Shown: positions 57,213-64,000 of the stretch, in pieces
How positions within the stretch are numbered: the first letter of the stretch is position 1
Layout of the letters: every line of letters starts with the position of its first letter
Origin: JAJPJE01 sp963724985
GTDB taxonomy: Bacteria; Acidobacteriota; Terriglobia; Terriglobales; Acidobacteriaceae
Length of the DNA stretch: 64,000 nt
Direction of reading: 5' to 3'
NCBI GenBank assembly: GCA_963724985.1
Contig: CAVRWV010000018.1
Location: 124,001-188,000 of the forward strand
Notes under the pieces: model-generated
What the model was told of the DNA's origin: nothing
The model's database searches: none
Seen by the model: only the letters and a program-made list of their open reading frames with translations
Position numbers and translations under genes: made by a program

Positions 57213-58598
57213 CTACTTCGGAAATTCCTCGGTCACGAACGCCAGTGCTTCTTCCTTGCTTCGCAAAGTCCCTTCCAACTGGCGGTCTTCCACGGCGGTC
57301 AGGATCTCTTTGAAGCGTGGGCTAGGCTCGTAGCCTGCGGAGATCAGATCGCGCCCGGTGATTAGCGGCTGAGGGCGAATCTCGTCCGGTGGCGTTTCAT
57401 TCAGCTTCTGTTTCGCAAAATCGTAGAGATCGAGCTTGCCGTGACTGGCGAGACAATCGGCGCGATGCAGGGCCAGGTGCTCGTCGAACTTCGGCAGGCG
57501 CAGGAAGCGCTTGAGCGTCGACTCTTTCATCTTCAGCGTGTCTGCGAACTTCATGTGATTGTCGACGAGTGCGAGGATCTGCTCGGTCTCCTCGTTCGAC
57601 ATGCGTAGTCGACGCGCAATGGCCGCGGCCATGCGAACTCCAACGTCAACATGCCCGTCAAAGCGGATGCGATCGGGTGCGATGCGAAATGTCGGCGGTT
57701 TTCCCACGTCGTGCAACAGCATTCCCCAGGCCAGAGTGGGTGAAGCTCCGAGCTCAAGCTGATCTAACAGCATCAGCGTGTGAATCCAGACGTCGCCTTC
57801 AGGGTGATACTGCGGCGGCTGCTCGACGCCTTTCATGTTTTCAATCTCGGGCAGCAGTTCATGCAACAGGCCGGACTCGTCCAGCAGTTCGAAGGCACGA
57901 CGCGCATGACCCTCGGTGAGCATCTTCGTGAGTTCGTCGCGAATACGCTCTCGGCTGACCTGGTGAATTTCAGACGCGAGTTCCTGAATTGCAGCGAAGG
58001 TCGCCGGATCGATGGTGTATTCGAAGCGCGCGGCGAAGCGGATGGCGCGCAGCATACGCAGCTTGTCTTCGCGAAAGCGCCGTCCAGGATCTCCAATGGC
58101 ACGAATGAGTTTGCGGTCGAGATCTTCGCGGCCGCCGACAAAGTCGAGCACGCGGTCGCCATCCAGCGGGTCCATGAGCAGGCCGTTGATGGTGAAATCT
58201 CGACGCTGTACGTCTTCGCGCGGATCGGTGCTGTAGGTAACCTGGTTGGGATGGCGGCCATCGGAGTAGATGCCGTCGTTGCGGAAGGTCGCAACCTCGA
58301 TTGCCTTGTGCTTGGCGGCTTCGCCGGGAGTTTCGTCCGGATGCGCTTCTACAGCATGTGCGAGATCGGCGCGAGTCAGATGATCAACGGGAACGAGCAC
58401 GACTCCAAATTGCGCACCGACAGCGTAGGTTTCCGGGAAGATGCGCATGACCTGCTGCGGAACGGCATCGGTTGCAACATCGTAATCGGCGGGTTCGCGG
58501 CCGAGCAGCAGATCGCGCACGCACCCGCCAACCAGGTAAGCCTGGTGTCCGTGAGCACGGAGAGTGCGAACGACCGAGATGGCAGCTTGCTTGACCAC
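57213..58598 (-). CDS. cca: CCA tRNA nucleotidyltransferase
   Basis: A 461-residue CCA-adding or poly(A)-polymerase-like enzyme that completes tRNA 3' ends. The nucleotidyltransferase motif is VGGCVRDLLLGREPADYDVAT (Asp residues in DYD are catalytic). It continues with RRDFTINGLLMDP and DKLRMLRAIRFAARF, and a C-terminal HD domain with LLHDVGKPP. Whether it adds CCA or only part of it cannot be decided here. Frame intact. It lies between two copies of the same dispersed repeat. Confidence 0.93.
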   Translation of the reverse strand: MVKQAAISVVRTLRAHGHQAYLVGGCVRDLLLGREPADYDVATDAVPQQVMRIFPETYAVGAQFGVVLVPVDHLTRADLAHAVEAHPDETPGEAAKHKAIEVATFRNDGIYSDGRHPNQVTYSTDPREDVQRRDFTINGLLMDPLDGDRVLDFVGGREDLDRKLIRAIGDPGRRFREDKLRMLRAIRFAARFEYTIDPATFAAIQELASEIHQVSRERIRDELTKMLTEGHARRAFELLDESGLLHELLPEIENMKGVEQPPQYHPEGDVWIHTLMLLDQLELGASPTLAWGMLLHDVGKPPTFRIAPDRIRFDGHVDVGVRMAAAIARRLRMSNEETEQILALVDNHMKFADTLKMKESTLKRFLRLPKFDEHLALHRADCLASHGKLDLYDFAKQKLNETPPDEIRPQPLITGRDLISAGYEPSPRFKEILTAVEDRQLEGTLRSKEEALAFVTEEFPK

Positions 58599-58602
58599 GA
58601 CT

Positions 58603-58640
58603 TAATGGTAATCGGGTAAATGGTAATCGGGTAATCGAAA
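58603..58640. repeat. GGTAATCGGGTAAT dispersed repeat
   Basis: TAATGGTAATCGGGTAAATGG then TAATCGGGTAATCGAAA. Related to 1607-1641 and to the end of the PPK2 gene. Confidence 0.7.
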
Positions 58641-58668
58641 GCGCGTTGGCCCTCAAGAGTTGTGGTGG

Positions 58669-58724
58669 GGATAGGGTTCCCTCGCTCCGCTAGGGATGAC
58701 AGAATCCTCGCCTGCGGCTCGGAA
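58669..58724 (+). repeat. TCGCTNNCGCTCGG dispersed repeat, copy 5
   Basis: GGATAGGGTTCCCTCGCTCCG then CTAGGGATGACAGAATCCTCG. Same orientation as 57147-57200; the two flank the cca gene. Confidence 0.75.
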
Positions 58725-58800
58725 GGGAAGGAGTCATAGTCATAGCTAGAGGATTACAATCGTGGGCTCTCCATGTACGAACGGTGTATGAGGGTGAAAA

Positions 58801-59742
58801 ATGGCAAATATAGAAAAGCAGTTTCCTCGACTGAAGGAGTTTGCTGCTCGCTATCGAGTTGAAAAGGGCAAAGGCTTCCGATTGAAAGACTATGACCCCG
58901 ATGATACCGGGGGCCTGCGGTCGGAGACGAAGAAAGAGGCGCAAGACCTCCTGCAACGGGGCATTGAGTCAATGGCTGACCTGCAGGACAAACTTTACGC
59001 CGAGGATCGCAGGGGCCTACTGCTGATCTTCCAGGCGATGGATGCGGCCGGAAAAGATGGCACGATCAAGCATGTGATGTCGGGATTGAATCCGCAAGGT
59101 GTGCAGGTGTACTCGTTCAAGAGTCCTTCGGCGGAAGAATTGGATCACGATTTTCTCTGGCGGACTTCCAAGTGCCTGCCGGAACGCGGACGAATCGGCA
59201 TTTTTAATCGCTCGTATTACGAGGAAGTGCTGGTGGTGAAGGTGCATCCGGAGTTTCTACATTCCCAGAAACTGCCAAAAGACCTGATCACGAAGCACAT
59301 ATGGGAGCAGCGGTACGACGACATCAACAGTTTCGAGAAATATCTCTCGAACAATGGAATCGTCGTGCGGAAATTCTTCTTGAATGTGTCCAAGAAAGAA
59401 CAAAAGAGGCGCTTTCTTTCCCGGTTAGATGATGTGCACAAGAACTGGAAGTTTTCGACTTCCGATCTCAAGGAACGTGGATTCTGGGGCGACTACCAGG
59501 ATGCGTACGAGGAGATGATCAAGAACACCGCGAGCGAACATGCGCCGTGGTACGTGGTTCCCGCGGACAATAAGTGGTTCACGCGACTCGTGGTAGGGGC
59601 CGTGGTGGTGGACACACTGATCAAGCTTGATCCGAAATATCCGAAAATGGATAAGGCCAAACTTGCCGATCTGGAGAAGGCGAAAGAGATGCTGACCGGG
59701 ATCAAGCCGGAAGAGCCTGAGGAAAAATTGGTAATTGGGTAA
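58801..59742 (+). CDS. ppk2: Polyphosphate kinase 2 family protein
   Basis: PPK2 enzymes use polyphosphate to phosphorylate nucleoside mono- or diphosphates. The 313-residue protein has Walker A in FQAMDAAGKDGTIKHVMSG (80-90), a Walker B-like GRIGIFNRSYYEEVLVVK segment and lid motifs in RRFLSRLDDVHKNWKFS. Class I or III activity toward AMP or ADP is not decidable by eye. The last residues (KLVIG) come from the GGTAATTGGGTAA dispersed repeat, so the natural C-terminus may be slightly shorter. Start ATG 58801. Confidence 0.9.
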   Translation: MANIEKQFPRLKEFAARYRVEKGKGFRLKDYDPDDTGGLRSETKKEAQDLLQRGIESMADLQDKLYAEDRRGLLLIFQAMDAAGKDGTIKHVMSGLNPQGVQVYSFKSPSAEELDHDFLWRTSKCLPERGRIGIFNRSYYEEVLVVKVHPEFLHSQKLPKDLITKHIWEQRYDDINSFEKYLSNNGIVVRKFFLNVSKKEQKRRFLSRLDDVHKNWKFSTSDLKERGFWGDYQDAYEEMIKNTASEHAPWYVVPADNKWFTRLVVGAVVVDTLIKLDPKYPKMDKAKLADLEKAKEMLTGIKPEEPEEKLVIG

Positions 59743-59752
59743 TTCAAAACAC

Positions 59753-59783
59753 TTAACCACAGAGGACACAAAGGAACACAAAG
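59753..59783. repeat. TTAACCACAGAGG dispersed repeat
   Basis: TTAACCACAGAGGACACAAAGG then AACACAAAG, related to 52299-52328 and 61757-61784. It occupies the gap after ppk2. Confidence 0.65.
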
Positions 59784-59830
59784 TGAAGTCTTAGTTACCC
59801 TTCGTGTTCTTCGTGGTAACGCCGTTTTAT

Positions 59831-60482
59831 TCAGTCCGTGGTGCGAGTTCCTGACAGTAGCGCCAACTCGCGCCATTTCCAGTGACAGTCGACGTCGTTG
59901 AAGCCGATTTCGCGCAGCCATGTGAGCTGCGCATGCAGGTCGTACAGTTTGTTCGAGGGGTCTTCGGTTTCCGACGTGTACCCGATCGCCGACAAAAACT
60001 GAGTGTGTAATGCCGGAGTCGCTGAGGCGACGTGCTCGAGATTGCAGAAGACTCCGCCGGGATTCAGACGCGCGAAGATTTCAGTGTAGAGGTCGCGTTT
60101 GCGCGCATGGATCGAGGTGATGGATTGCGAAGCTGGAGACGATCGCATCGAATGTCCCAAATTCGGGAAGCGGTTGGCTAAGGTCGTGTTCGATAACCTG
60201 GACGCGCGGATTGGGCGCGAAGCGATGATGCAGACGGTCGAGCATCGTCGGAGAGAAGTCGAGCGCGACGGCTTCGGCGTCCGGACGGTCGGCAAGAACA
60301 AGGGCGAGCAGGCGACCGTCGCCGCTGCCAAGGTCGAGGATGCGGTTCGCGGTTGGCGGAACACATTCAAGCAGGGTCCGCTCGCCTTCCGTGCGGTGGG
60401 GGATCGTATCCGCCCGGGAGAGATAGTCGAGTGCGTGTTCGGATGAAGTCCAGAGATTGACGCCTGCGAAATCGGTCGACAA
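59831..60482 (-). CDS. SAM-dependent methyltransferase, frame-broken
   Basis: The N-terminal part from 60482 has ANRILDLGSGDGRLLALVLA, motif I of class I methyltransferases, and VQVIEHDLSQPLPEFGTFDAIVSSFAIHHLD. At about 60105 one extra C breaks the frame; removing it gives FAIHHLDHARKRDLYTEIFA and then LNPGGVFCNLEHVAS. The total is about 216 residues. The Ala/Ile-His-His-Leu region is the typical motif III neighbourhood of small-molecule methyltransferases. Substrate unknown. Divergent from tsaD. Confidence 0.85.
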
Positions 60483-60496
60483 AGGGCCTCCGTGTT

Positions 60497-60512
60497 TGTG
60501 ACCTACATCACG
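60497..60512. promoter_or_regulatory. CRP/FNR-family-like operator
   Basis: TGTGACCTACATCACG has the same half-sites TGTGA and TCACG as the palindrome at 4121-4136. It lies 15 bp from the methyltransferase start and centred near -59.5 of the predicted tsaD start site, a position typical for class I activation. Confidence 0.5.
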
Positions 60513-60528
60513 TTATCACTTATAGTGT

Positions 60529-60557
60529 TTGACATAAAGCAAAGAAATACTTATGGC
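60529..60557 (+). promoter_or_regulatory. Candidate tsaD promoter
   Basis: TTGACA (60529-60534) is a perfect -35 box, with a 17-bp spacer to TATGGC (60552-60557), a weak -10 box. The start site would be near 60564. Confidence 0.5.
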
Positions 60558-60602
60558 GCTCTTCGCGCGCTGCGGTACTCATAAGCGGATAGAATCATCA
60601 CG

Positions 60603-61748
60603 ATGACAGATACCTATATTCTCGGAATTGAAAGCTCGTGCGACGAGACATCGGCGGCGGTGGTGCGTTCGGGCGAACAGGTGATCTCGAACGTAGTGCT
60701 GTCGCAGATCGCCACGCATCAGCCGTATGGAGGTGTGGTTCCTGAGCTGGCTTCGCGCGAACACCTGCGCAACATTGTTCCGGTGGTGCGCAAGGCCCTG
60801 GCGGATTCGGGGCACAGCTTCGAGTCGGTGGATGCGGTGGCCGTGACGCAGGGACCTGGACTGGCTGGCGCGCTGTTGGTTGGGATCTCATACGCGAAGA
60901 CGCTGGCATGGGCGATGGAGAAGCCGCTGGTGGCGGTGAATCACCTCGAAGGGCATATCCACGCCGTGCTGCTGGAAGAGCGGCAAAAAGGGAATCATGA
61001 ACTGAGGTTCCCGGTACTGGCGCTGGTGGTTTCCGGTGGGCACACGCATCTGTATCTGGCGGAAGTGCAGGGCAACAGTTGGACATACAAAAACATAGGG
61101 CACACGCGCGATGATGCGGCAGGGGAAGCGTTCGACAAAGTAGCGAAGCTGCTTGGGCTTGGATATCCGGGCGGCCCGGTGATCGATAAGCTGGCGAAGC
61201 ATGGCGATCGTGAAGCGGTGAAATTCAGCACGCCGCAGCTCAAGCATCGCGATCGTAAGGATCATGGGAAGCCTGAACCGGCTACGCCGCATTTTGATTT
61301 TTCCTACAGCGGAATCAAGACCGCGGTTCTGCGCTGGGTCGAAATCAACAACATGCGGTCCGCGGTGGAAGAGCGGCGCCAGGCATTGGCTGGGATTGCG
61401 AAGCCGAGCGTCGAAGACTTCTTGAAGGTGACGGATCGGCGGACGCTCGATCTGGTGGCGTCGTTCCAGAATGCGGTTGTGGAAGATTTGGTCGGCAAGA
61501 CGCTGGCGGCCGCGCGCGAATATGGCGTACAAACTCTGCTTGTGTCGGGCGGGGTGGCCGCGAACAGCCGGTTGCGCGAACGGTTCGTAGAGCGGGCTAC
61601 AGAGGACGGCGTGCCAGTTTACTTTCCTTCGTTGCGACTCTCGACTGACAACGCAGCGATGATTGCCGCGGCGGCCTATCCTAAGTTTCTGGCAGGACAG
61701 TTCGCAGACGAGCAGTTGTCGGCGGAAGCATCGTTTCCTCTGGGATAG
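60603..61748 (+). CDS. tsaD: tRNA N6-adenosine threonylcarbamoyltransferase
   Basis: TsaD is the essential catalytic subunit that makes t6A37 in tRNAs, with TsaB and TsaE. The 381-residue protein has ILGIESSCDETSAAVV, VTQGPGLAGALLVG, the iron-binding HLEGHIH (His114 and His118), VVSGGHTHLYL, and LLVSGGVAANSRLR. The ASKHA fold is complete. An extra loop of about 15 residues occurs around the KHRDRKDHGKPEP stretch. Frame intact. No tsaB or tsaE is in the window. Confidence 0.95.
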   Translation: MTDTYILGIESSCDETSAAVVRSGEQVISNVVLSQIATHQPYGGVVPELASREHLRNIVPVVRKALADSGHSFESVDAVAVTQGPGLAGALLVGISYAKTLAWAMEKPLVAVNHLEGHIHAVLLEERQKGNHELRFPVLALVVSGGHTHLYLAEVQGNSWTYKNIGHTRDDAAGEAFDKVAKLLGLGYPGGPVIDKLAKHGDREAVKFSTPQLKHRDRKDHGKPEPATPHFDFSYSGIKTAVLRWVEINNMRSAVEERRQALAGIAKPSVEDFLKVTDRRTLDLVASFQNAVVEDLVGKTLAAAREYGVQTLLVSGGVAANSRLRERFVERATEDGVPVYFPSLRLSTDNAAMIAAAAYPKFLAGQFADEQLSAEASFPLG

Positions 61749-61756
61749 GGATTTTC

Positions 61757-61784
61757 GCCACAGAGGCACAGAGTTCACGAAGAG
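61757..61784. repeat. CACAGAGGCACAGAG dispersed repeat
   Basis: GCCACAGAGGCACAGAGTTC then ACGAAGAG, third relative of 52299-52328 and 59753-59783, after tsaD. Confidence 0.6.
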
Positions 61785-61871
61785 AGTTCGCGCTAAGCAG
61801 GGTAGCTCGGAGCTGGTGTCTAAGTAGCCAACAGGTACCAGCGACGCCAATCTTTTAGAGCTGCCTTTAGA

Positions 61872-62246
61872 TCAAAGGCTCGCTATTTGTGGGCTGAGTG
61901 AATCCAGGGTTTTCTCGAGCTGTTCCACGATATCGATATCTTTAAAAATGATGTAGTCAGCGGCTGTTTCTTCCGGCGGCTGTGAAGCGGACTTGTGTCC
62001 GGCGACCACGATAATTGGAATGGAGGCGGTATCAGGATTCCGCTTCAGAATGCCGATCAATTCAGGGCCACCCATCTTGGGCATCAGCAGATCCGTGACG
62101 ATCAGGGAGGGCTGGATTCGCTTCAACAGTTCCAGGGCCTCCAGTCCGTCGCAGGCGCTTTCGACGGAAAAGCCGTGGTTTTCGAGCAACCGGCACACGG
62201 TGTGGCGTATGAGTAATGAATCGTCGACGACGAGTGCGGTGGTCAT
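61872..62246 (-). CDS. Stand-alone response regulator receiver protein
   Basis: A 124-residue single receiver domain. ATG 62246 is chosen because AGAAAGGT precedes it and it starts with the expected MTTALVVDDSLLIRH. Acidic residues are Asp8 and Asp9; the phosphoacceptor is Asp52 in LIVTDLLMPKMGG. The usual Thr/Ser after beta-4 appears replaced by Ala (IPIIVVAGH), and the conserved Lys (FKDID) is followed by Asp instead of Pro. There is no output domain. It may serve as a phospho-relay or a CheY-like protein; the altered residues make normal switching uncertain. Confidence 0.85.
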   Translation of the reverse strand: MTTALVVDDSLLIRHTVCRLLENHGFSVESACDGLEALELLKRIQPSLIVTDLLMPKMGGPELIGILKRNPDTASIPIIVVAGHKSASQPPEETAADYIIFKDIDIVEQLEKTLDSLSPQIASL

Positions 62247-62408
62247 TGTACCTTTCTGGCAAACGCCAAGAATCCGGTCCGCGCGAGCGGTCTGCGGCAT
62301 ATTTGACGCTAACAGGGCATGTACTTCCGCGACAAGGTTACCGACCATGGCGGGCCGTTACCTTCGTGCAAACGCTGCGCGGCGGCTTACCGTAAGTGAT
62401 TGGCTTGG

Positions 62409-62615
62409 CTACTCTTCGGGATCGTTGACGTGGTTTTCTTCGATCGCCATATCTTTGAACTCACTTGATTCGAAGACTTCGCCACACTCTTTGCATTCGA
62501 CGTATTCCACGTCTTCTTCGCGGGCAACAATCTGCACACGCGGGTGCTTACACACTGTCGGCATTGGGACTTTCTGAGGGGATCCGTTGGGAGGTGAAGG
62601 CTGGTTCTGACTCAT
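62409..62615 (-). CDS. Small zinc-ribbon-like protein
   Basis: A 68-residue protein starting at MSQNQPSPPNGSPQ (ATG 62615). It has one C-x-x-C in VECKECGEVFESSEF and an additional CKHPRVQ upstream, a possible partial zinc site. It ends acidic (EENHVNDPEE). No family was recognised. Confidence 0.5.
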   Translation of the reverse strand: MSQNQPSPPNGSPQKVPMPTVCKHPRVQIVAREEDVEYVECKECGEVFESSEFKDMAIEENHVNDPEE

Positions 62616-62832
62616 ACGAGGAACAAATCCGCCCAATCGGGGGGACCCGTTCGTTCTGGAGAATTTTCTCGGGGTATTCTAGCCCTGCGCAATTGGATGT
62701 CAAGAGGTTGATTGGATTCAGAGCTGAAATTTCCGTCAGGAGTAATCTTCGTTTTCTGGGATAAGGCCGGAACATCGGTAACTTGAAGGGACCAACTTGC
62801 CATGATGAAGTCGCTAAGCTGGGGAGAATGTC

Positions 62833-63408
62833 ATGGTGAAGGCGACCGGGATTTTGTTGTCACTCCTGCTGACGGTTACGAGCGGCGTGCTGGCGCAGTC
62901 GGTTACGGACGCGGCGAAGGCGCACAAGAACACCGGAAACGCCAGCCAAGCATTTGGCAAAGACGATCTCGACTCGTTGCGGACGAAGACGCATGCCTCG
63001 GGGAGCAACTCTAATTCGAATCCAGCTTTTTGCGATGCGGGCTGCCAGGACGAGGTAGTTGGCATGCTCAGCGAAAAGATTTCGCGGGAGGACGCCCAGT
63101 CGATGTTGGCCGCAGGCCTCAGTTCTGCGCGTGAAGACGGAGATTGGCAGGAACTGATCGGGCGCGTGCAGACCTCCGTATGCAATGAGAAGAAGACCGG
63201 ATCTCCCGCAAGCGGCGATGCTGCCCTGCAACGCGAAATCGTGTTGCACATCTCGCGCGAACAAAAAGAGATGGCCGAGTTACAGGACAAAGCCCTGCGA
63301 AGCGGCAGTCCAGCGGATCTCCAAGAACTCAAACTGCGATCGGCGAAGCTGGTAGTGATCGGAGTGGGAGTAAAGCGAATGGCCTCCGGATCGAGCTGCA
63401 CGAACTAA
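62833..63408 (+). CDS. Exported hypothetical protein
   Basis: A 191-residue protein with a signal peptide (MVKATGILLSLLLTVTSGVL). The mature part is charged and helix-rich, with FCDAGCQDEV and a later VCNEKK, possibly disulfide-bonded, and a final segment KLVVIGVGVKRMASGSSCTN. No family recognised. GGGGAGAATGTC precedes the ATG. Confidence 0.66.
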   Translation: MVKATGILLSLLLTVTSGVLAQSVTDAAKAHKNTGNASQAFGKDDLDSLRTKTHASGSNSNSNPAFCDAGCQDEVVGMLSEKISREDAQSMLAAGLSSAREDGDWQELIGRVQTSVCNEKKTGSPASGDAALQREIVLHISREQKEMAELQDKALRSGSPADLQELKLRSAKLVVIGVGVKRMASGSSCTN

Positions 63409-63639
63409 CGTCTGCATCGCCAAAATGACCGGAAGAAGAGCGAACTACGACCGACTTGATCGCAAATATATCCGACCATTTCGGGACTGAATTTAAGCTA
63501 TTGGACCGTCTAGACTTACCTTCCACTGCCAGTTAAGGCATTTCCCTGAAAAATGTTGCGTCTTGACCTCTGAGGCATCTAAACTAGCGATGTACGACTG
63601 AATTGGTCGGGCTTTGCTGCTTCGACCATAGTTCCCGGC

Positions 63640-64000
63640 ATGCTGAAACTGACTAAAAAAGCGGACTACGGGCTGATTGCCATGAAGTACCTGGCGGAGC
63701 GTGCCGAGGGACAGGCGTCGAGCGCGAAGGATATCGCCGAGGCGAACGGGATTCCTTCGGAGCTGCTGGCGAAGATTCTACAGCGGCTGGTCCGGGCGAA
63801 GCTGTTGAGCTCGCAGCACGGGACGAATGGCGGGTACACGTTGGCGCGCGATCCGCGAACGATTTCGGCTTTTGATGTGATCAAGGCGATTGAAGGGCCG
63901 CTCTTCATTACCTCGTGCGTGACGCACAAGGGCGAATGCGAACAGACGACCCGCTGTACGGTACGCGAGCCTCTGCGCAAAGTAAGCCTGGGGATTGAAG
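63640..64000 (+). CDS. Rrf2-family iron-sulfur regulator (partial)
   Basis: The first 120 residues of an Rrf2 protein; the window ends before the stop. The winged-helix DNA-binding part is MLKLTKKADYGLIAMKYLAE, IAEANGIPSELLAKILQRL and LLSSQHGTNGGYTLAR. Cysteines follow in SCVTHKGECEQTTRC, spaced C-x6-C-x5-C, typical of Fe-S cluster-binding members such as IscR or SufR-type regulators. In many bacteria the suf operon follows, so the next genes beyond the window are likely to be Fe-S assembly genes; this is inference. Confidence 0.9.
   Translation, partial: MLKLTKKADYGLIAMKYLAERAEGQASSAKDIAEANGIPSELLAKILQRLVRAKLLSSQHGTNGGYTLARDPRTISAFDVIKAIEGPLFITSCVTHKGECEQTTRCTVREPLRKVSLGIE

Overview
The window reads as chromosomal DNA of an acidobacterium (Acidobacteriota, Terriglobia or Koribacter-like). 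This is an inference from gene content and protein style, not from a marker-gene search. Supporting points are moderately GC-rich DNA, many secreted proteins of unknown function with Ala/Gln-type signal-peptide ends, a KDO lipopolysaccharide pathway (so a Gram-negative envelope), long M13 and Ig-like secreted proteins, and families of short dispersed intergenic repeats. No phage, plasmid, IS transposase, CRISPR array or rRNA operon is seen. One tRNA gene (tRNA-Arg UCU) is present.

Layout. 0-7.5 kb: repeat-rich edge, queG, the NfnB/NfnA bifurcating transhydrogenase pair, small envelope proteins and an M23 peptidase. 7.7-12.7 kb: a PMT/ArnT-like membrane glycosyltransferase with a TPR tail, a cytochrome c, tiny membrane and zinc-ribbon proteins, a YheT-type hydrolase that runs into tRNA-Arg, and a membrane protein. 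12.7-19.4 kb: a low-complexity secreted protein, a repeat-filled gap, DUF2141, acyl-CoA dehydrogenase coupled to PilZ, a large alpha-helical orphan, a second PilZ, peptide deformylase and a STAS protein. 19.5-24 kb: the giant helicase Lhr. 24-28 kb: a translationally coupled three-gene operon of exported proteins (small exported protein, metzincin-like protease, Ig-domain lipoprotein). 28-34 kb: amine oxidase, hypotheticals and M13 peptidase. 34-39 kb: pyrG, kdsA, a thioredoxin-like protein and kdsD. 39-41 kb: TetR regulator and a 0.9-kb mosaic repeat island. 41.9-45 kb: a beta-propeller/outer-membrane protein pair between direct repeats. 45.4-52.7 kb: proS, a bifunctional penicillin-binding protein, a TPR protein, a strong terminator and kdsC. 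52.8-54.7 kb: a badly frame-broken helical-repeat protein. 54.9-64 kb: ergothioneine genes egtB-egtD, cca, ppk2, a methyltransferase, tsaD, a lone receiver domain, small proteins and the start of an Rrf2 (Fe-S type) regulator cut by the window end.

How genes work together. KdsD, KdsA and KdsC form three successive steps of KDO synthesis but sit at three loci. EgtB and EgtD together make ergothioneine. QueG and TsaD modify tRNA and Cca completes tRNA ends. NfnAB balances NADH, NADPH and ferredoxin.

A dominant technical feature is about twenty single-base frame breaks, several in genes that should be essential (pyrG once, proS twice). Most are repaired by adding or removing one base, often in a short homopolymer, so the sequence probably carries uncorrected indel errors. 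Broken genes are reported here as whole spans. The most interesting non-coding material is a set of dispersed repeat families, including a large mosaic repeat near 0.15-0.5 kb with an inverted relative at 40.1-40.7 kb, and two near-identical CRP-like palindromes.
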